NCBI GenBank assembly: GCA_020631735.1
Contig: CM036215.1
Span: 9,884,346-9,948,345 of the forward strand
Reading direction: 5' to 3'
DNA from: Saccharum officinarum
Lineage: Eukaryota > Streptophyta > Magnoliopsida > Poales > Poaceae
DNA length: 64,000 bases
The notes below the pieces were generated by a model. It was not told where the DNA came from. It worked only from the letters and a program-made list of their open reading frames with translations, and did no database searches. Shown piece by piece: positions 21,470 to 32,830 of this stretch. The translations under genes were made by a program, and so were the position numbers. Position 1 is the first letter of the stretch; the number at the start of each line of letters is the position of its first letter.

Positions 21470-24400
21470 ATGTCGAACGGCAACATCTTCATCTGGAACG
21501 TCCGTGGCCTTAATATGCGTGCGCGTCGAGCTGTCGTTAGCGAGTTCCTGTTGCAGGAACGCGTCTCCGCGCTGTGTCTTGTCGAAACTAAGATTGATGT
21601 ACTTCCTAGGGCCACGGCCAATGACATAATGGGGAACATGTTTGACTACGTGCTTTTGCCGTCGCTGGGAGCCTCGGGGGGTATCGTCGTTGCGTGGCGT
21701 CGCGATTGTTGGTCGGTCGCGGGCATGTTATTCGCTCTTTCTCTGTAACCGTAGAGCTCGCCCCGCTTGACGCCCCGGACAGGCAGTGGTCCCTTTGTGC
21801 TGTCTACGGGCCCGTGCTGGCTGAGCTCAAGCGGTCGTTCCTTGACGAGCTGCGCACGGTGCGCTCTGCGGCCGCTGGTCCGTTGCTAATATGTGGGGAC
21901 TTCAACCTCATTTATCAAGCTGCAGACAAAAACAACGACCGTCTAGACTTCCGCGCGATGCGTCGCTTCCGCCGGTTGCTTGACGACTGTCTCCTTGAGG
22001 AGCTGTACCTACACGGTCGTCTTTACACTTGGAGCAACGAGCGACGTCGCCCGACCATGGAGAGGATTGATCGGGCGTTCGCCTCGGTGGACTGGGTCGA
22101 CGCGTTCTCGCACCACCATCTCCGGTGCTTGTCGACTGACTGTTCCGACCATGCACCTCTGTTGCTCAAGCTGTGCACGGTGCCATGGGCGAAACCTCGT
22201 TTCAGATTCGAGTGCTTTTGGGTAAAGTTACCCGGCTTCGAGGACATCGTCAAGCGGGCATGGGAGGTGCATGTGCCGGACATGGACTGCTGTCGTCTAC
22301 TTGACCAAAAACTACGCAACACGGCCAAGGCGCTCAAGACTTGGAGTATGCAACACATTGGCAGCGTCCGGCTGGAGCTTCGCCATGCCAGGGAAGTCGT
22401 TGCTCAGTTCGACGTAGCCCAGGAGCATCGCGTACTATCGGATGGGGAGATCCGGCTGCGGTTGCAGTTCAAGCAGCGCTGTCTCGGGCTAGCCTCTATG
22501 GCCCGTACCATCGCACGGCAGCGCTCCCGGGTCAGGTACTTGGAGGATGGGGATGCCAACACAAAATTCTTCCACCTACAGGCGTCGCACCGCAACAGAA
22601 AGAATTTGATCCCCACGCTCTTGCATGATGGTGTGTCGATCTCGGCCGATGATGAAAAGGCGGTCGCCATCTATGAGTACTACAACCAGATCCTGGGTAA
22701 GCCGTTCAGGCGTCGCCACGCTATTGACTTGGGTCGTTTGCTACCGGAGCTCGACCTCACCGGCATAGACAGCTGTTTCTCAGAGCAAGAGGTTTGGGAA
22801 GCCATCAAGGATATGCCGTCGGACCGCGCCCCGGGTCCCGACGGCTACAACGGGCTTTTTTACAAGGTTGCATGGCCCGTCATCAAAGTCGATGTCCTCA
22901 ACGCCATCAATGCTCTATGGTCGCTGGATTCAAGAAGCTTCCACTTGCTCAATGATGCATTTATGATCCTTCTCAGGAAGCATCAGGCACCAACCTCTCT
23001 CAAGGATTACCGACCGATCGCTCTGATGCACAGCTTCAGCAAGCTCTTCGCCAAATGCCTAGCAAGGAGGCTCGCGCCTTGGCTCCAACGCATTGTCGCC
23101 AACAATCAAAGTGCGTTCATCAAAGGTCGGCTAATTCACGACAACTTCAGAGCGGTTCAGCTTGCGTGCCGATGGCTCCACGCACGAAGATTCCCGGCCG
23201 TCCTCCTCAAGATCGACATCGCCAAGGCATTCGATTCGGTTTCGTGGCCGTTCCTCATTGAGATCATGCAGACCATCGGGTTCCCCAGACGATGGACGGA
23301 GTGGATCTCCATCTTGCTGTCCACAGCAAGCACTCGCGTCCTCATCAACGGAAGGCCGTGCCGAAGGATCGCGCACGCACGGGGGCTAAGGCAGGGGGAC
23401 CCGATCTCCCCTATGCTATTCGTCATGGTAATGGAGGTCCTGAACGCGTTGCTTAGGGAGGCGGATCGTCGGCGGGTGTTGTCGCCGTTGCCTGGTAACT
23501 GCATCATGCACCGGGCTTCGCTGTACGCGGACGACGTCGTCGTGCTCCTGGCGCCCAATATCGCGGACTTCACCTGTTTGTCGCGGATTTTAGACCTCTT
23601 CGCCGGGGCGTCCGGGTTGGTAACCAATGTCGACAAATGTCTAGCAACGCCGATCCGCTGCGACGATGAGGCTATCACCGCCGTTCAGGGGGTGTTCCCG
23701 TGCTCGCTTGCCCCGTTCCCGTGTAAGTACCTCGGTGTACCGCTATCTCTTCGGCGATTGCGACACGCGGATGAGCAGCCGCTAGTTGATGTCGTCGCTG
23801 CCCGGATACCGACATGGAAGGCAGGGCTTCTCAACAATGCTGGGCGTGCGCTGCTCACAAAGGTTACCCTGTCGGCCATCCCCGTTCATGTCAGCATCGC
23901 TTGCTGTCTGTCGGAATGGGGCATCAAGCAGATCGACAAGCGGAGACGTGCCTTCCTCTGGACGGGCAAAGAGAACTGCTCCGGTGGGCAGTGCAAGGTC
24001 GCGTGGCCCGTCGTATGCCGGCCCACAGAGCTCGGCGGCTTGGGTGTGCTAGACCTGCGCTTCTTCGGCTACGCGCTGCGCCTCCGGTGGGAGTGGCTAG
24101 CGCGGACGCAGCCCGGCTGCTGCTGGGCCAAGCTGCCGTCGAAGACTGAGAAAGTAGTCACCGCCATGCGTGACGCCAGTATGACCATCAAAGTGGGGAA
24201 CGGGGAGAACACACTTTTCTGGCTTGACAATTGGGCGCCGGTAGGTCCGCTGTGCTCCTTTGCACCGGCTCTGTTCGCCGCCACGACGCGGCCGGCGCGA
24301 AGAAGGATGCTCCGCGAAGCCTTGCAGGACCACCGGTGGGCTCACGACCTATCAGGTGCCACCACCGTCGCCATGATGCGGGACTTCTTCCGCATATGGA

Positions 24401-25038
24401 TGCTCCTGCGTGATGTTCACCTTGAGCCGATGCAGCCAGATGCGTTACGCTGGAAGTGGTCTTCTGACGGCTCCTACTCCGCCTCAAGTACCTACCGAGC
24501 TTTCTTCAATGGCACGTCTGAGCTTCGGGGTGCACGACAATTGTGGAAGGTGAGGGCGCCACCGCGAGTCAAGATTTTCTTCTGGTATGTGCTGCACCGA
24601 CGCCTGTGGATATCGGAGCGCCGAGCGCGGCACGGCCTGCAGCAAAGCGACACCTGCTCCTTGTGCGACCAGGCGTCCGAAACTTGTGCGCACTTGTTTG
24701 CTGGCTGCGTCGTCGCACGGCAGGTTTGGCACACCGTGCTCTCGCGTCTCCAGCTCACTAGCCTCGTGCCGTGCCACGACGACGACATAGTGGAGTGGTG
24801 GCTGAGGGAAAGACAGCGTCTGGACGCTGCGGGCAGAAAGGTCTTCGACGCGCTGGTGCTGCTCGTTTCCTGGAGGTTGTGGAAGGCACGGAACGCGCGT
24901 GTGTTCCGGAGCGCGCCGGTCGACGTGCGCACAGTGCTGGAGGGCGTCGCCAAAGAGGCCGACGAGTGGATCTTGGGTGGCTGCGCGCCGATCGCGGCCA
25001 TCCAACAACTACTGTCGCATTTTGGTGTGGTTCTGTAA
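21470..25038 (+). pseudogene. LINE 3 ORF2: endonuclease, reverse transcriptase, zf-RVT, one frameshift
   Basis: ORF2 starts in one frame (ATG 21470, NIFIWNVRGLNMRARR, the start of an apurinic-type endonuclease) and must shift once, at about 21694-21740, into the 1114-codon frame ending at 25038. That frame keeps the endonuclease motifs CGDFNLIY and SDHAPLL, the reverse transcriptase (APGPDGYNG; FIKGRLIHDNF; LKIDIAKAFDSVSW; LRQGDPISPMLF; LYADDVVVLL, the catalytic Asp pair), the post-RT GGLGVLDLRFFGYALRLRW and the zinc-binding CSLCDQASETCAHLF. All catalytic motifs I can name are present. Only the frameshift stops it from being complete, unless it is an assembly error. Confidence 0.85.
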
Positions 25039-25197
25039 TAGACTTTGTTAAGGATCCAGTAGCTAGGGCTGTGTTCTAACTGGAGTTCGTGTTGGTGGCT
25101 TGCCAACATCGTTGTTCCAGCTTGTTTACGAAACTGTGTTTTCTCCTCTTAATGAAAAACCGGTGAAGTCCGGGTCGCGAAAAAAAAAAACTGTCCG

Positions 25198-25473
25198 ATA
25201 TTTAGCATAAAAATATCTCACGTTCACTTGTAAATTATCATATAGAGAAAATTGTTTCTAGTTCAGAAAAATGGTGTTACAGCTTTACAAAGAAAAACGT
25301 TCTAGGTTCATAAGATTTTTCTAGGTTAAAGTGAAAATATTTTGTAGTATTAATTTAAAAAAATATCCAACCTTAATAAAATATAAAAAATATTCAATTT
25401 TCTTATTTCTAATGTACTATAAATAGATATCATTATTATTTATTTATTCAAACTAATAATGTTCCACTAGACA
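25198..25473. other. AT-rich, no feature seen
   Basis: Low-GC sequence after the LINE 3 poly(A) with no ORF or repeat ends that I can define. Confidence 0.4.
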
Positions 25474-25960
25474 TTGGCACTGTCCATGAACGGGATATAT
25501 ACTAAGTCGAGAATAATAAAATTACCTCTCAAAATTAAGTTTTTTGTTTCGTTCTTATTAAAAGAGGTTATTTTAACAAAGGACAACCTTATAAAGAGAA
25601 ATTGGAAAGGGGACGGTAGATGTTTTTTTTACAACAAAGAGATCATCCAACATTTATATTTATTGATTGTCATGTTACAAGATTTATTTGAAGAGTTGTT
25701 GAAGTAGTTTTTGGTGTAGTAGGTACACCGACTAGGATGGCAAACTTCCTAGGAGTTTGGCTTCAACAAGAAACTACATTCTCAAATTTGTGAGAGCAAG
25801 TGCATTTGTTTGGTCTAATTGATTGAGCAGAAATGATGTTATATTCTCATTTACATTTATTTTTAGGACTACATACTGGACGTGCTTCTCGACCCTACTC
25901 CAAAAGAAAAGCAACATACCAAGATTGAAATGGGCATGCCAAGCATGGATGGTTGTCATG
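25474..25960 (+). mobile_element. LINE fragment: zf-RVT and C-terminal tail
   Basis: The translated start (PLKIKFFVSFLLKEVILTKD, then NLIKRNWKGDGR) is the reverse-transcriptase-associated zinc-binding region found at the C terminus of plant non-LTR elements. It is followed, after frame changes, by a tail with ASAFVWSNWLSRNDVIF. At least one zinc ligand has been lost (CFFYNKE where CxxC is expected). The fragment is heavily decayed and has no poly(A). Confidence 0.6.
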
Positions 25961-26498
25961 TCAAGGTGAACATAGATAGACAAGGTTAGTTTGTTTTCCT
26001 TAATTCTCTGAGAGAAGACGCATTGCTAAAACCGAAAACACTAGCGATTACTTCTTTTAGACCTTCAACCGAGAAATTATATACCTTCCACCGACATCTT
26101 TTGTGTGCAGCCAGCAAATGGCTCATTAAATCATGCATTTATTAGATAAAAGACTGATACGGACTTTCCAATTCCGAGTACTTTTCTTCACAATGTATGA
26201 AGCCTGTAAAACTGAAATCGATCCAAATCCACAACCTTGACTATGGAGGAAAAAGGGTATCACCTAATATAATTGTCTAGACTACGTCTCATTTGTTAGT
26301 GTTGCTTTTTTAAAAACATGCTTTTATTAGGCAAAGGTTAAAACTGTAATAAAGATTGGTGACTGGAATAAAATTTATTTTTCTAAAAATTCCAGAATTT
26401 TAAAGATAAAAAGGAGATAAAGAAAGGAATAAAAAAACAATTTGCAAAAGAAATTCGTGTAAAAGACGTGCCAGGAGAAGGCCGGGTGCGGGTGGGCT
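25961..26498. other. Intergenic, no gene seen
   Basis: AT-rich sequence with no supported coding region or repeat. Confidence 0.35.
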
Positions 26499-26538
26499 CC
26501 CCCCCCCCCCCCCCCCCCCCCCCCCCTTTTTTTTTTTT
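26499..26538. repeat. Homopolymer junction: 28 C then 12 T
   Basis: A run of about 28 cytosines (26499-26526) passes directly into 12 thymines (26527-26538). Its exact length is uncertain for any sequencing method. Confidence 0.9.
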
Positions 26539-27149
26539 GAGAAACCCCGGCCTGGGCTACGGCCCGTCCACCGCACGGTCCATTCCGAGTTCCCCCGCAG
26601 CCCGCATGCGTTCTGTGATTCTGTCTCCGACGACGACGAATCCGCCGCTCCCGTCCTACGCCAGGGGCGGAGGCCTTCGTCGGTCTCTTCGCCGGCGACG
26701 AGCACCCACCAGCAGGTATTCCCACCCTTCTCTTCCCTTCCTGGTGTGCGAAGCCGAGCACCCGAACCCTAACTTAAATATATTTTGCTATTTGATTGAC
26801 TGATGCCTACTAGTCTCGAGCTTTTTTGCAAAAATTATCAGGTGTAGATGTGTAAATCCATCTCCATTTGCTGGGTCCGCCACTGCACCATATCATCTTG
26901 GACACAATTGCGCTAGTTTTGCTTTGATTATTCCCTAATAATCCAGCAGATATCTGATATTTCCGTACTTATTCGATGACATCTCTTCAAAGTATCTACT
27001 GTTGATTTACTCAAGTTGAGTTGATTATTCATTTTCCTCGCAGAATAAAAAGGTTGAGTTGATTTATCCTTGATAAAACGGGTCCACATCAGATGTGGTG
27101 TGTGTTCCATTCCACGTTTCCTTGAGCAAAACTATGCACCTGAAAGTTG
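26539..27149 (+). other. Possible non-coding or 5' exon sequence
   Basis: About 26540-26715 is GC-rich and reads like a short exon ending at CACCAGCAG with a GT following, but no long ORF or known domain follows. Another GC-balanced stretch at about 27805-27895 begins after TTGCAG and ends before GTTGGT. These could be exons of an unrecognised transcript or remnants of a dead gene. Confidence 0.25.
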
Positions 27150-27393
27150 GGCCTTGTTTAGATCAAGGCTAAAGTTGAAATTTTTTCACTCTCTCTCCGT
27201 CACATCAAATCTTTAGACGCATGCATGGAGTACTAAATGTAGGTAAAAAAATAACTAATTGCAAAGTTTGTCTGTAATTTGCGAGACGAATTTTTTTGAG
27301 CCTAATTAGTCCATGATTGGACACTAATTACCAAATACAAACGAAAGTGCTACAGTAGTCTAGATTCAAAAAACTAGCATTCTAAACAAGGCC
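27150..27393. mobile_element. GGCCTTGTTTAG-type MITE (probably PIF/Harbinger-like)
   Basis: A 244-bp element with ends GGCCTTGTTTAG and CTAAACAAGGCC and three-base flanking repeats TTG (27147-27149, 27394-27396). Internal phrases such as TTTAGACGCATGCATGGAGTA and GTCCATGATTGGACA are those of a MITE family I know as very common in sorghum and other grasses. The superfamily is inferred from the 3-bp duplication only. Confidence 0.8.
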
Positions 27394-27396
27394 TTG

Positions 27397-29255
27397 ACAA
27401 TCTATAACTATAGAAGGAACCTATAGAGTCCAGAAAGAACAAAGTTGTCTACTATCATTGAAATCTGCAATGAACCTAGACTTCAGAAAGGACAAAGTTG
27501 CCTACTATGGTTATGATATATAGCTCTGTGACATTCCTGCACTAAGCACAGCAAACGGAAAAGCAAGACAAAGAAACAAATCTGTAGGATATGACCTGTC
27601 TGGGGAAGAGAATTTTCTAACTTAGCATCATTCAGAACTGTTATCATAGATGTTGTTCATAAAACATTTTATTTAAAGCATTTCGGAATCAGAAAAATAT
27701 ATGTAGTGTAACTTTTTATCTGCAACTGATACTTGATGTTGAAGTTGTCACCTATGATAAGACTTCGTCCTAATTATATCTAGTGCTTCCTTTGTCATCT
27801 TGCAGCTTTGGCCACACACTGTCAATGGTTACGTGTTCGAGGAAATGTCAATGGCTACTAAGGAAGCACTATGTCATACTGCCAAGAGCCTCTGGTTGGT
27901 TTACTTTCGTTATCATATGAAAACATAAATCATTCTCTCTGTTGAACATACTCACATTCATCAGGAGAGAAAGGAGAGACATGAATATCAATTGTTTGAT
28001 TGGTTTGCATCATACATTTGAGGGTTCGTAAGATAAGTTAGAAGTCTAAAATCTGAACAGTTATATTTATGTTGTGTATCAATTTTCAAATTGTGTGGAC
28101 ATTTTTTTTTGTTGCGTATTTTTGTATGCCTAATTGCCTAGATCAGTTATGTGAAAATTTCAGATAGTTTTAAATTTTTAACATCTAATTTAGTCCTTTT
28201 TCTCCAAAAGGTATATAGATTAACATCTTCAGTACCTGAGATCTTCCTTCAACTATAGCAAAGGGAACTAGGATTCCACTCCTCAGTCCTCATCGACAGA
28301 GGTAAACAGATACAATTCTTCATATTACATTGTTACAGCTTATAGTTTGTTTGTATGTAGCCAATAAACACGTAAAGAAGCCAATGGGAAAGAGAGCATT
28401 CAGTTTACAGTCAGCTTTGGTCGCATAGAAGGTCAAGTAGAGGGTCAGGCGTGAGTCTTTTATATTCTGGTTGGGTTGTTTCTTGGTATATGCCAGGTGT
28501 CCAGATTATTTTTTTTCTAGTGTTAGCTCAGGACCTCCTCATAGCCTCTAGGCAGGTAAGGAGGTTTGTATGGGGTTATCTTCCCTTTTCCTCTCTTCAT
28601 GCAAAGACACGCGTCTCTTATGCATGTTCAAGAAAAAAATGTTTACAGTCAGATTCAATTAAATGGATTGTATTTAACATGCATGGAATAGAATTCTGGT
28701 CATTTGGCTTAAGGACAAAATGAAGGAAAGATAGGGGCAAAAAAAGGGCCCACCACATTGACATCTCCATACTGTTCACAGTGGGCAATCTTCTGGGTAA
28801 ATTGGATATCTCCTTTTTCTATCCATGCCTCTCTAAACAATATAGCAGTCGAATGCAGTTAGGTTGTCTTCATAGTTCTACAAGTTGAGACAACAAGATC
28901 TAACAGTTTTCGTTCCAGGAGATTGCCTGTTAGAAAAAGTGCACATAGTCCAAAGCTGCAAACAGAAGACGAACTTTATTCCCTGTGGGGGGTATCCACC
29001 AACCCTGGTCTCTGACTTTCAGTGACAGATTATCTTACACATAAAAATTTACCACAAGCATGGATCATTCATAATTCTCATTCTTCCCACTTACAAAACA
29101 TTCTAGTACTAATACAATCAGCAAAATGCATCTGGTTTATTTATAGGGAGCTCAGGACTCAGGAGAATTTAATGTAGAATAAGTTCATTGACTTCCTAGA
29201 AAGAAGATCAGAAGGCCCTTATTTATCATCATGTGGACAATAAGAGCTGGAATTT
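27397..29255. other. Intergenic 3' of the TFL1-like gene, no gene seen
   Basis: No ORF with a recognisable domain. Short exon-like stretches at about 27805-27895 and 28255-28300 cannot be linked into a protein. The right-hand few hundred bases probably include the 3' untranslated region of the minus-strand gene that stops at 29256. Confidence 0.35.
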
Positions 29256-30091
29256 TCAGCGTCTCCTAGCAGCAGTTTCTCTCTGTGCATTGAAGTAGAC
29301 AGCAGCTACAGGGAGGCCAAGGTCATTTTCCTGAGCAAACTGCCGAGTGTTGAAATGATCTCTGGAGGATGGCACAGTTACAGTTTGCCTACCCTTCTGC
29401 TTGAAGAGCACAAAAATGAACCTGTGGATACCAATGTTTGGTCTTGGGCTCTCGTAGCTTATGACCTCTCGCCCTGCAATTGAAATATGCATGGTTATTA
29501 ATTCAAAGAACAACTAAAAAATGGAATAGACTAAACCTGAATCAGCAGAACCTACCAAAGGAGGCATCTGTTGTCCCAGGTATATCAGTCACGATCCTGC
29601 AAATGAAAAGGTTACCATTTAGCCAGATTACTCATTGAAATGCTAAAAAAACATGCAATTTTGTTATATGAAAGATATGGTTCTATCTTCCTCAGCAATA
29701 TATGCTATTTGACACCCCTACTATGGTAAGAAATGCTGAATATTACCAATGAAGGTGCTCCCTTAGATATGGATCACTTGGTCCTGGGACATCTGGGTCT
29801 GTCATAACCTGAAATTTGATGACCATGGCCATCAGGGAAGGAATAGCATTTGTAGAATGTTTATCAATGATGGAACATTTGACTGCTAACCAATGTGAAG
29901 AAAGACCGCAAGTCACCCCCTTGAACCTCTACCCTAGGTTTAGATACAACAGCTGATGGGTAGATCTCATGGCCATTGAATACAAGTTTGTTTGAGTTGT
30001 AGGTCACTATCATCTTCACACATGGGTTAAAGGAGTCGAGAACTTCTCCAATCACCCGCCCAACTATGAGAGGCTCCACAGACCTAGACAT
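29256..30091 (-). CDS. RCN (TFL1-like): TERMINAL FLOWER 1/CENTRORADIALIS-like PEBP protein (grass RCN type), 173 aa
   Basis: Four minus-strand exons close in phase: 30091-29891 (201 bp), 29808-29747 (62), 29596-29556 (41), 29473-29256 (218), total 522 bp. The 62-bp and 41-bp middle exons are the hallmark of plant FT/TFL1 genes, and all introns are GT-AG. The protein starts [17 protein letters not shown] and ends [12 protein letters not shown]. It has the ligand-pocket motifs [15 protein letters not shown] and [10 protein letters not shown]. The residue that separates the two activities is His in LREHLHW (Tyr in FT), and the exon 4 external loop has ENDLGLP, with Asp where FT has Gln. Both mark a floral repressor. 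Family members bind FD-type bZIP proteins through 14-3-3 and keep the inflorescence meristem indeterminate. The sequence is closest by memory to rice RCN1/RCN3. No defect is seen. Confidence 0.96.
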
Positions 30092-30210
30092 GGTTGGAGG
30101 GACAGGTATTTGTATTTTGCACAAGAAATGCTCTGACTGAATGGAGCAAGCAAATGCACTCAATGATATGCCGTGAGCTGCTTATTGGGCATTGGTAGAG
30201 GACAAGCCTC

Positions 30211-30220
30211 TATTTATAGC
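30211..30220 (-). promoter_or_regulatory. TATA box of the TFL1-like gene
   Basis: The minus strand reads GCTATAAATA, 120 bases upstream of the ATG at 30091, which predicts a 5' leader of about 90 bases. No ATG lies in frame between them. Confidence 0.7.
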
Positions 30221-32329
30221 GGTTAGGAAGCTGCTGCTCAGTGTAGGATAAAAAGATGATGTGAGGCATGTGTGCCTTTTAGTTGGGTATGGTGTGGATG
30301 CAGCTGAAATGGCAACAGGAGGGTTGTACTGCTTTTTCCAAGAAAGCCAACAAAGGATGTCATATCTTCTGGAACGGTTACAGATAAAATCTATGCAAGC
30401 AATGCTTCATGTCTCATCTTTCAAGTTCTTGGGATAAAGTATTTTTTCTCTCTTTGATGACTATGTATGTGCAAAATTGTTCTTTCATGACTCAAACAAA
30501 GTATTTCAGGTCACCATGGAGTCCACAAGAAAATATGTGATAGACCAATATGTTTAATTCTTTATAAAACATTAACACACCTCCAGGAAATGGGCCAGTA
30601 AAGACTACGGTGCTAAACTGTCTGGTATTATTGGGAAACATTCTCCCTATCTACATGTAAGGTCTGCATGACAGTTACTTTGCAGAATTTGTTGCTTAAT
30701 GATGTTATCAAATTGTCACGTGCCATTGTCTCTTTACCCTTCCGGAATAGAAAAAGTGAGCTTTTACATAAAATCGTTACCATAAGATTTCTGGACAGCA
30801 CAATTCAAGCACCTTATCATTTTCCATTTTTTTTTCTTAACATGACATATCTATGTAGCTGTTCATGGCAAGTTAGGAAGTATCGTTTTGTGGAGAAAAA
30901 ATGGAAAATAAAGGGGATTTTTTTATTGGCTTGGAGACAAAAAAAAATTGCTGCATTGTTGACGTGGTCTGCAGAATATGATGCTTAATCACCTTATCAA
31001 ATTTGTGTACTGGCTCTGCATTTAAAAAAAACATATGAGCTATTCTGGAAAACATGTAGTAGTATCTGATTTCTGGTGAGCACATTAAAATACCTTATCG
31101 TGAAAAAACCATCTAGATGAAAAAAAGTCTAATAGGGAAGTGTGACTTTTCTGGATCTAAATGGAAAAAAAGGAATATGGTTCTTTAGAATTTGGTTTTT
31201 GGTGAAACTATCAATTCCATTTGGCATGCTTGATTTGATGTTTACTTAAATTGCCTATATTCTTATCCTCCTGTCGTCTAATATTTCCTTTTCATGATCT
31301 GGGAGACAAGATGCCACATGGAAGCCTCTCAACCCTATCTTTGCTGGTTTATTTGTTCAGGCAACCCTCATTTAGCTGCCCCTTTTTCTGTTAAGGAAAA
31401 GAGAAGCTTTGAGTTTAGTTGCTGCCAGAATCTTTGCTCAAACTGTGATACCAGTTGATTTACAATTACATCTGTTTATTCTCTTCTTTGGAATGCCATG
31501 ACAACAAGTCACTAAAGAGAATAAAGGAACAGAATGCAGTGCCACCACCACTTCATCATGTAGGGGTGCTGTCTAGTGCAGAGATGTCAACTCAGTTATA
31601 AAAAGTTCCTAGGCTCTTCTTGATTGAGCATTTAAAAAATCTTTATAGTTTTCCATAAGTGGTGGAGCCAAGTACAGTTCTGTGCATTCTTCTGTTATGG
31701 TCAATTGCCATCATGCTTGCATGGCACCACGCCCGAGTGGTAGAAGTGGAGTCAAGTACGGCTTGGTGACAATTTTCTACTCCTGGCCAATGCCATGATA
31801 TTTGATTGAACCTAGCTAGGGTAGTGGAATCTCGTAGTTGTTCCAACCAATGGTGAGTGCATATAATTGCACCATTGGTAGGTAAATCTCAACAGGTCTG
31901 GTTTTTGGCAACTTTGACTAGTTTATTTATCAATATCAGGTCAGGGCTCTCTTTTTTTTCTCTAATAAACGCACATTAGCACCTTTTACAACTTATAAAA
32001 CGACCTCGACCTTAGCAACAACTCATGCTTGGCACCATGGCTAAGAGGTATGTAATGCTTTGCCCCAGCCAAACACCAGTACTGCAGCTCTTCACCAGCG
32101 AGCAGTAAAGCTTTAGCTATCTCTGGGACACAACATCAAACACACACTGGTTGCAGTGATTCGACAAGGTCCAGGCACCAAGTATGGCGATGGATGGATG
32201 GAGTGATCAGGGCTTTGTCAAGGGGAATTTTCATCCATAACACAACTTCAGGTGCACTTTTTCATTTATACCACCAAACTAGTCAATGACAATGTAGGGT
32301 CAAGTCCTACATAACATCGACACAGGCTG
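30221..32329. other. Upstream region of the TFL1-like gene, no gene; diverged tandem duplication
   Basis: No supported ORF. Two phrases recur about 290 bases apart: gcagaat..g.tgcttaat followed by ttatcaaatt.gt (about 30683 and 30972), and gatttctgg followed by gcaca and accttatc (about 30787 and 31068). This points to an old tandem duplication. The region may hold distal regulatory sequence. Confidence 0.45.
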
Positions 32330-32830
32330 ATAGCCTCGCCACACGTGGGCTACCACACCCTAACTGCTTCCCTTTCTATGATCAAATGTATGAAACTATA
32401 CAGCACATGCTGGTTTCTCTAGGCAAGCATGGTTTATTGTCCTCCAATTTTGGGACTGCAGCAGGTGGCTACCCAGCCAAGCTCAGCAGGTTTCTCCTCA
32501 CGGTGGTACCAAGCTCTAAATCAGGGGGCAAGCAATTCAGGAAAGGCCTCAATTTTTCTTTTTATCATCTTAGTTGCATGGCAAACCTGGAAGCATCGTA
32601 ATGATTGCATTTTTAATGTAACGAAGCCAAATGTATGGCTGGTAGTCAGGAGCATTTCAGAGGAAGGCACCTTGTGGCGTGCAGCGTGCTGCAGGTGCTA
32701 AGGAGTTACAGAAATTAACTATGATATATGCTGCCAAGCTTTTACAAATAGTTGCCAAGTGTGTTTTTCACAATAGTAATTATTGACTAGCTCCACTTAC
32801 ATTTAAATCCAAAAAAATAAAAGAAGGTCA
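32330..32830 (+). mobile_element. LINE fragment: zf-RVT and C-terminal tail
   Basis: Plus-strand translation gives CPFYDQMYETIQHMLVS (zinc-binding region, one Cys replaced by Tyr), then, in another frame, WQTWKHRNDCIF and RSISEEGTLWRAA, the tail pattern of plant L1 ORF2. An A-rich stretch at about 32808-32822 may be its degraded poly(A). It is a 5'-truncated, dead copy. Confidence 0.65.

Larger units (their letters stand above)
20629..25190 (+). mobile_element. LINE 3 (L1 type), nearly complete 3' 4.5 kb
   Basis: The element comprises the end of ORF1 (20648-21433), ORF2 (21470-25038), a 3' untranslated region and a poly(A) of 11 (25180-25190). Before the tail it has AACCGGTGAAGTCCGGGT, able to form a short hairpin. 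The seven bases CTGTCCG occur both just before the proposed start (20622-20628) and directly after the poly(A) (25191-25197), which fits a short target duplication. On this reading the element is 5'-truncated within ORF1. It is the best preserved LINE in the window. Confidence 0.8.

Noticed and set aside
29864..30163. In-frame N-terminal extension of the TFL1-like protein by 24 residues
   Set aside because: The codon at 30163 is TTG, not ATG. The conserved start MSRSVEPL is the ATG at 30091.
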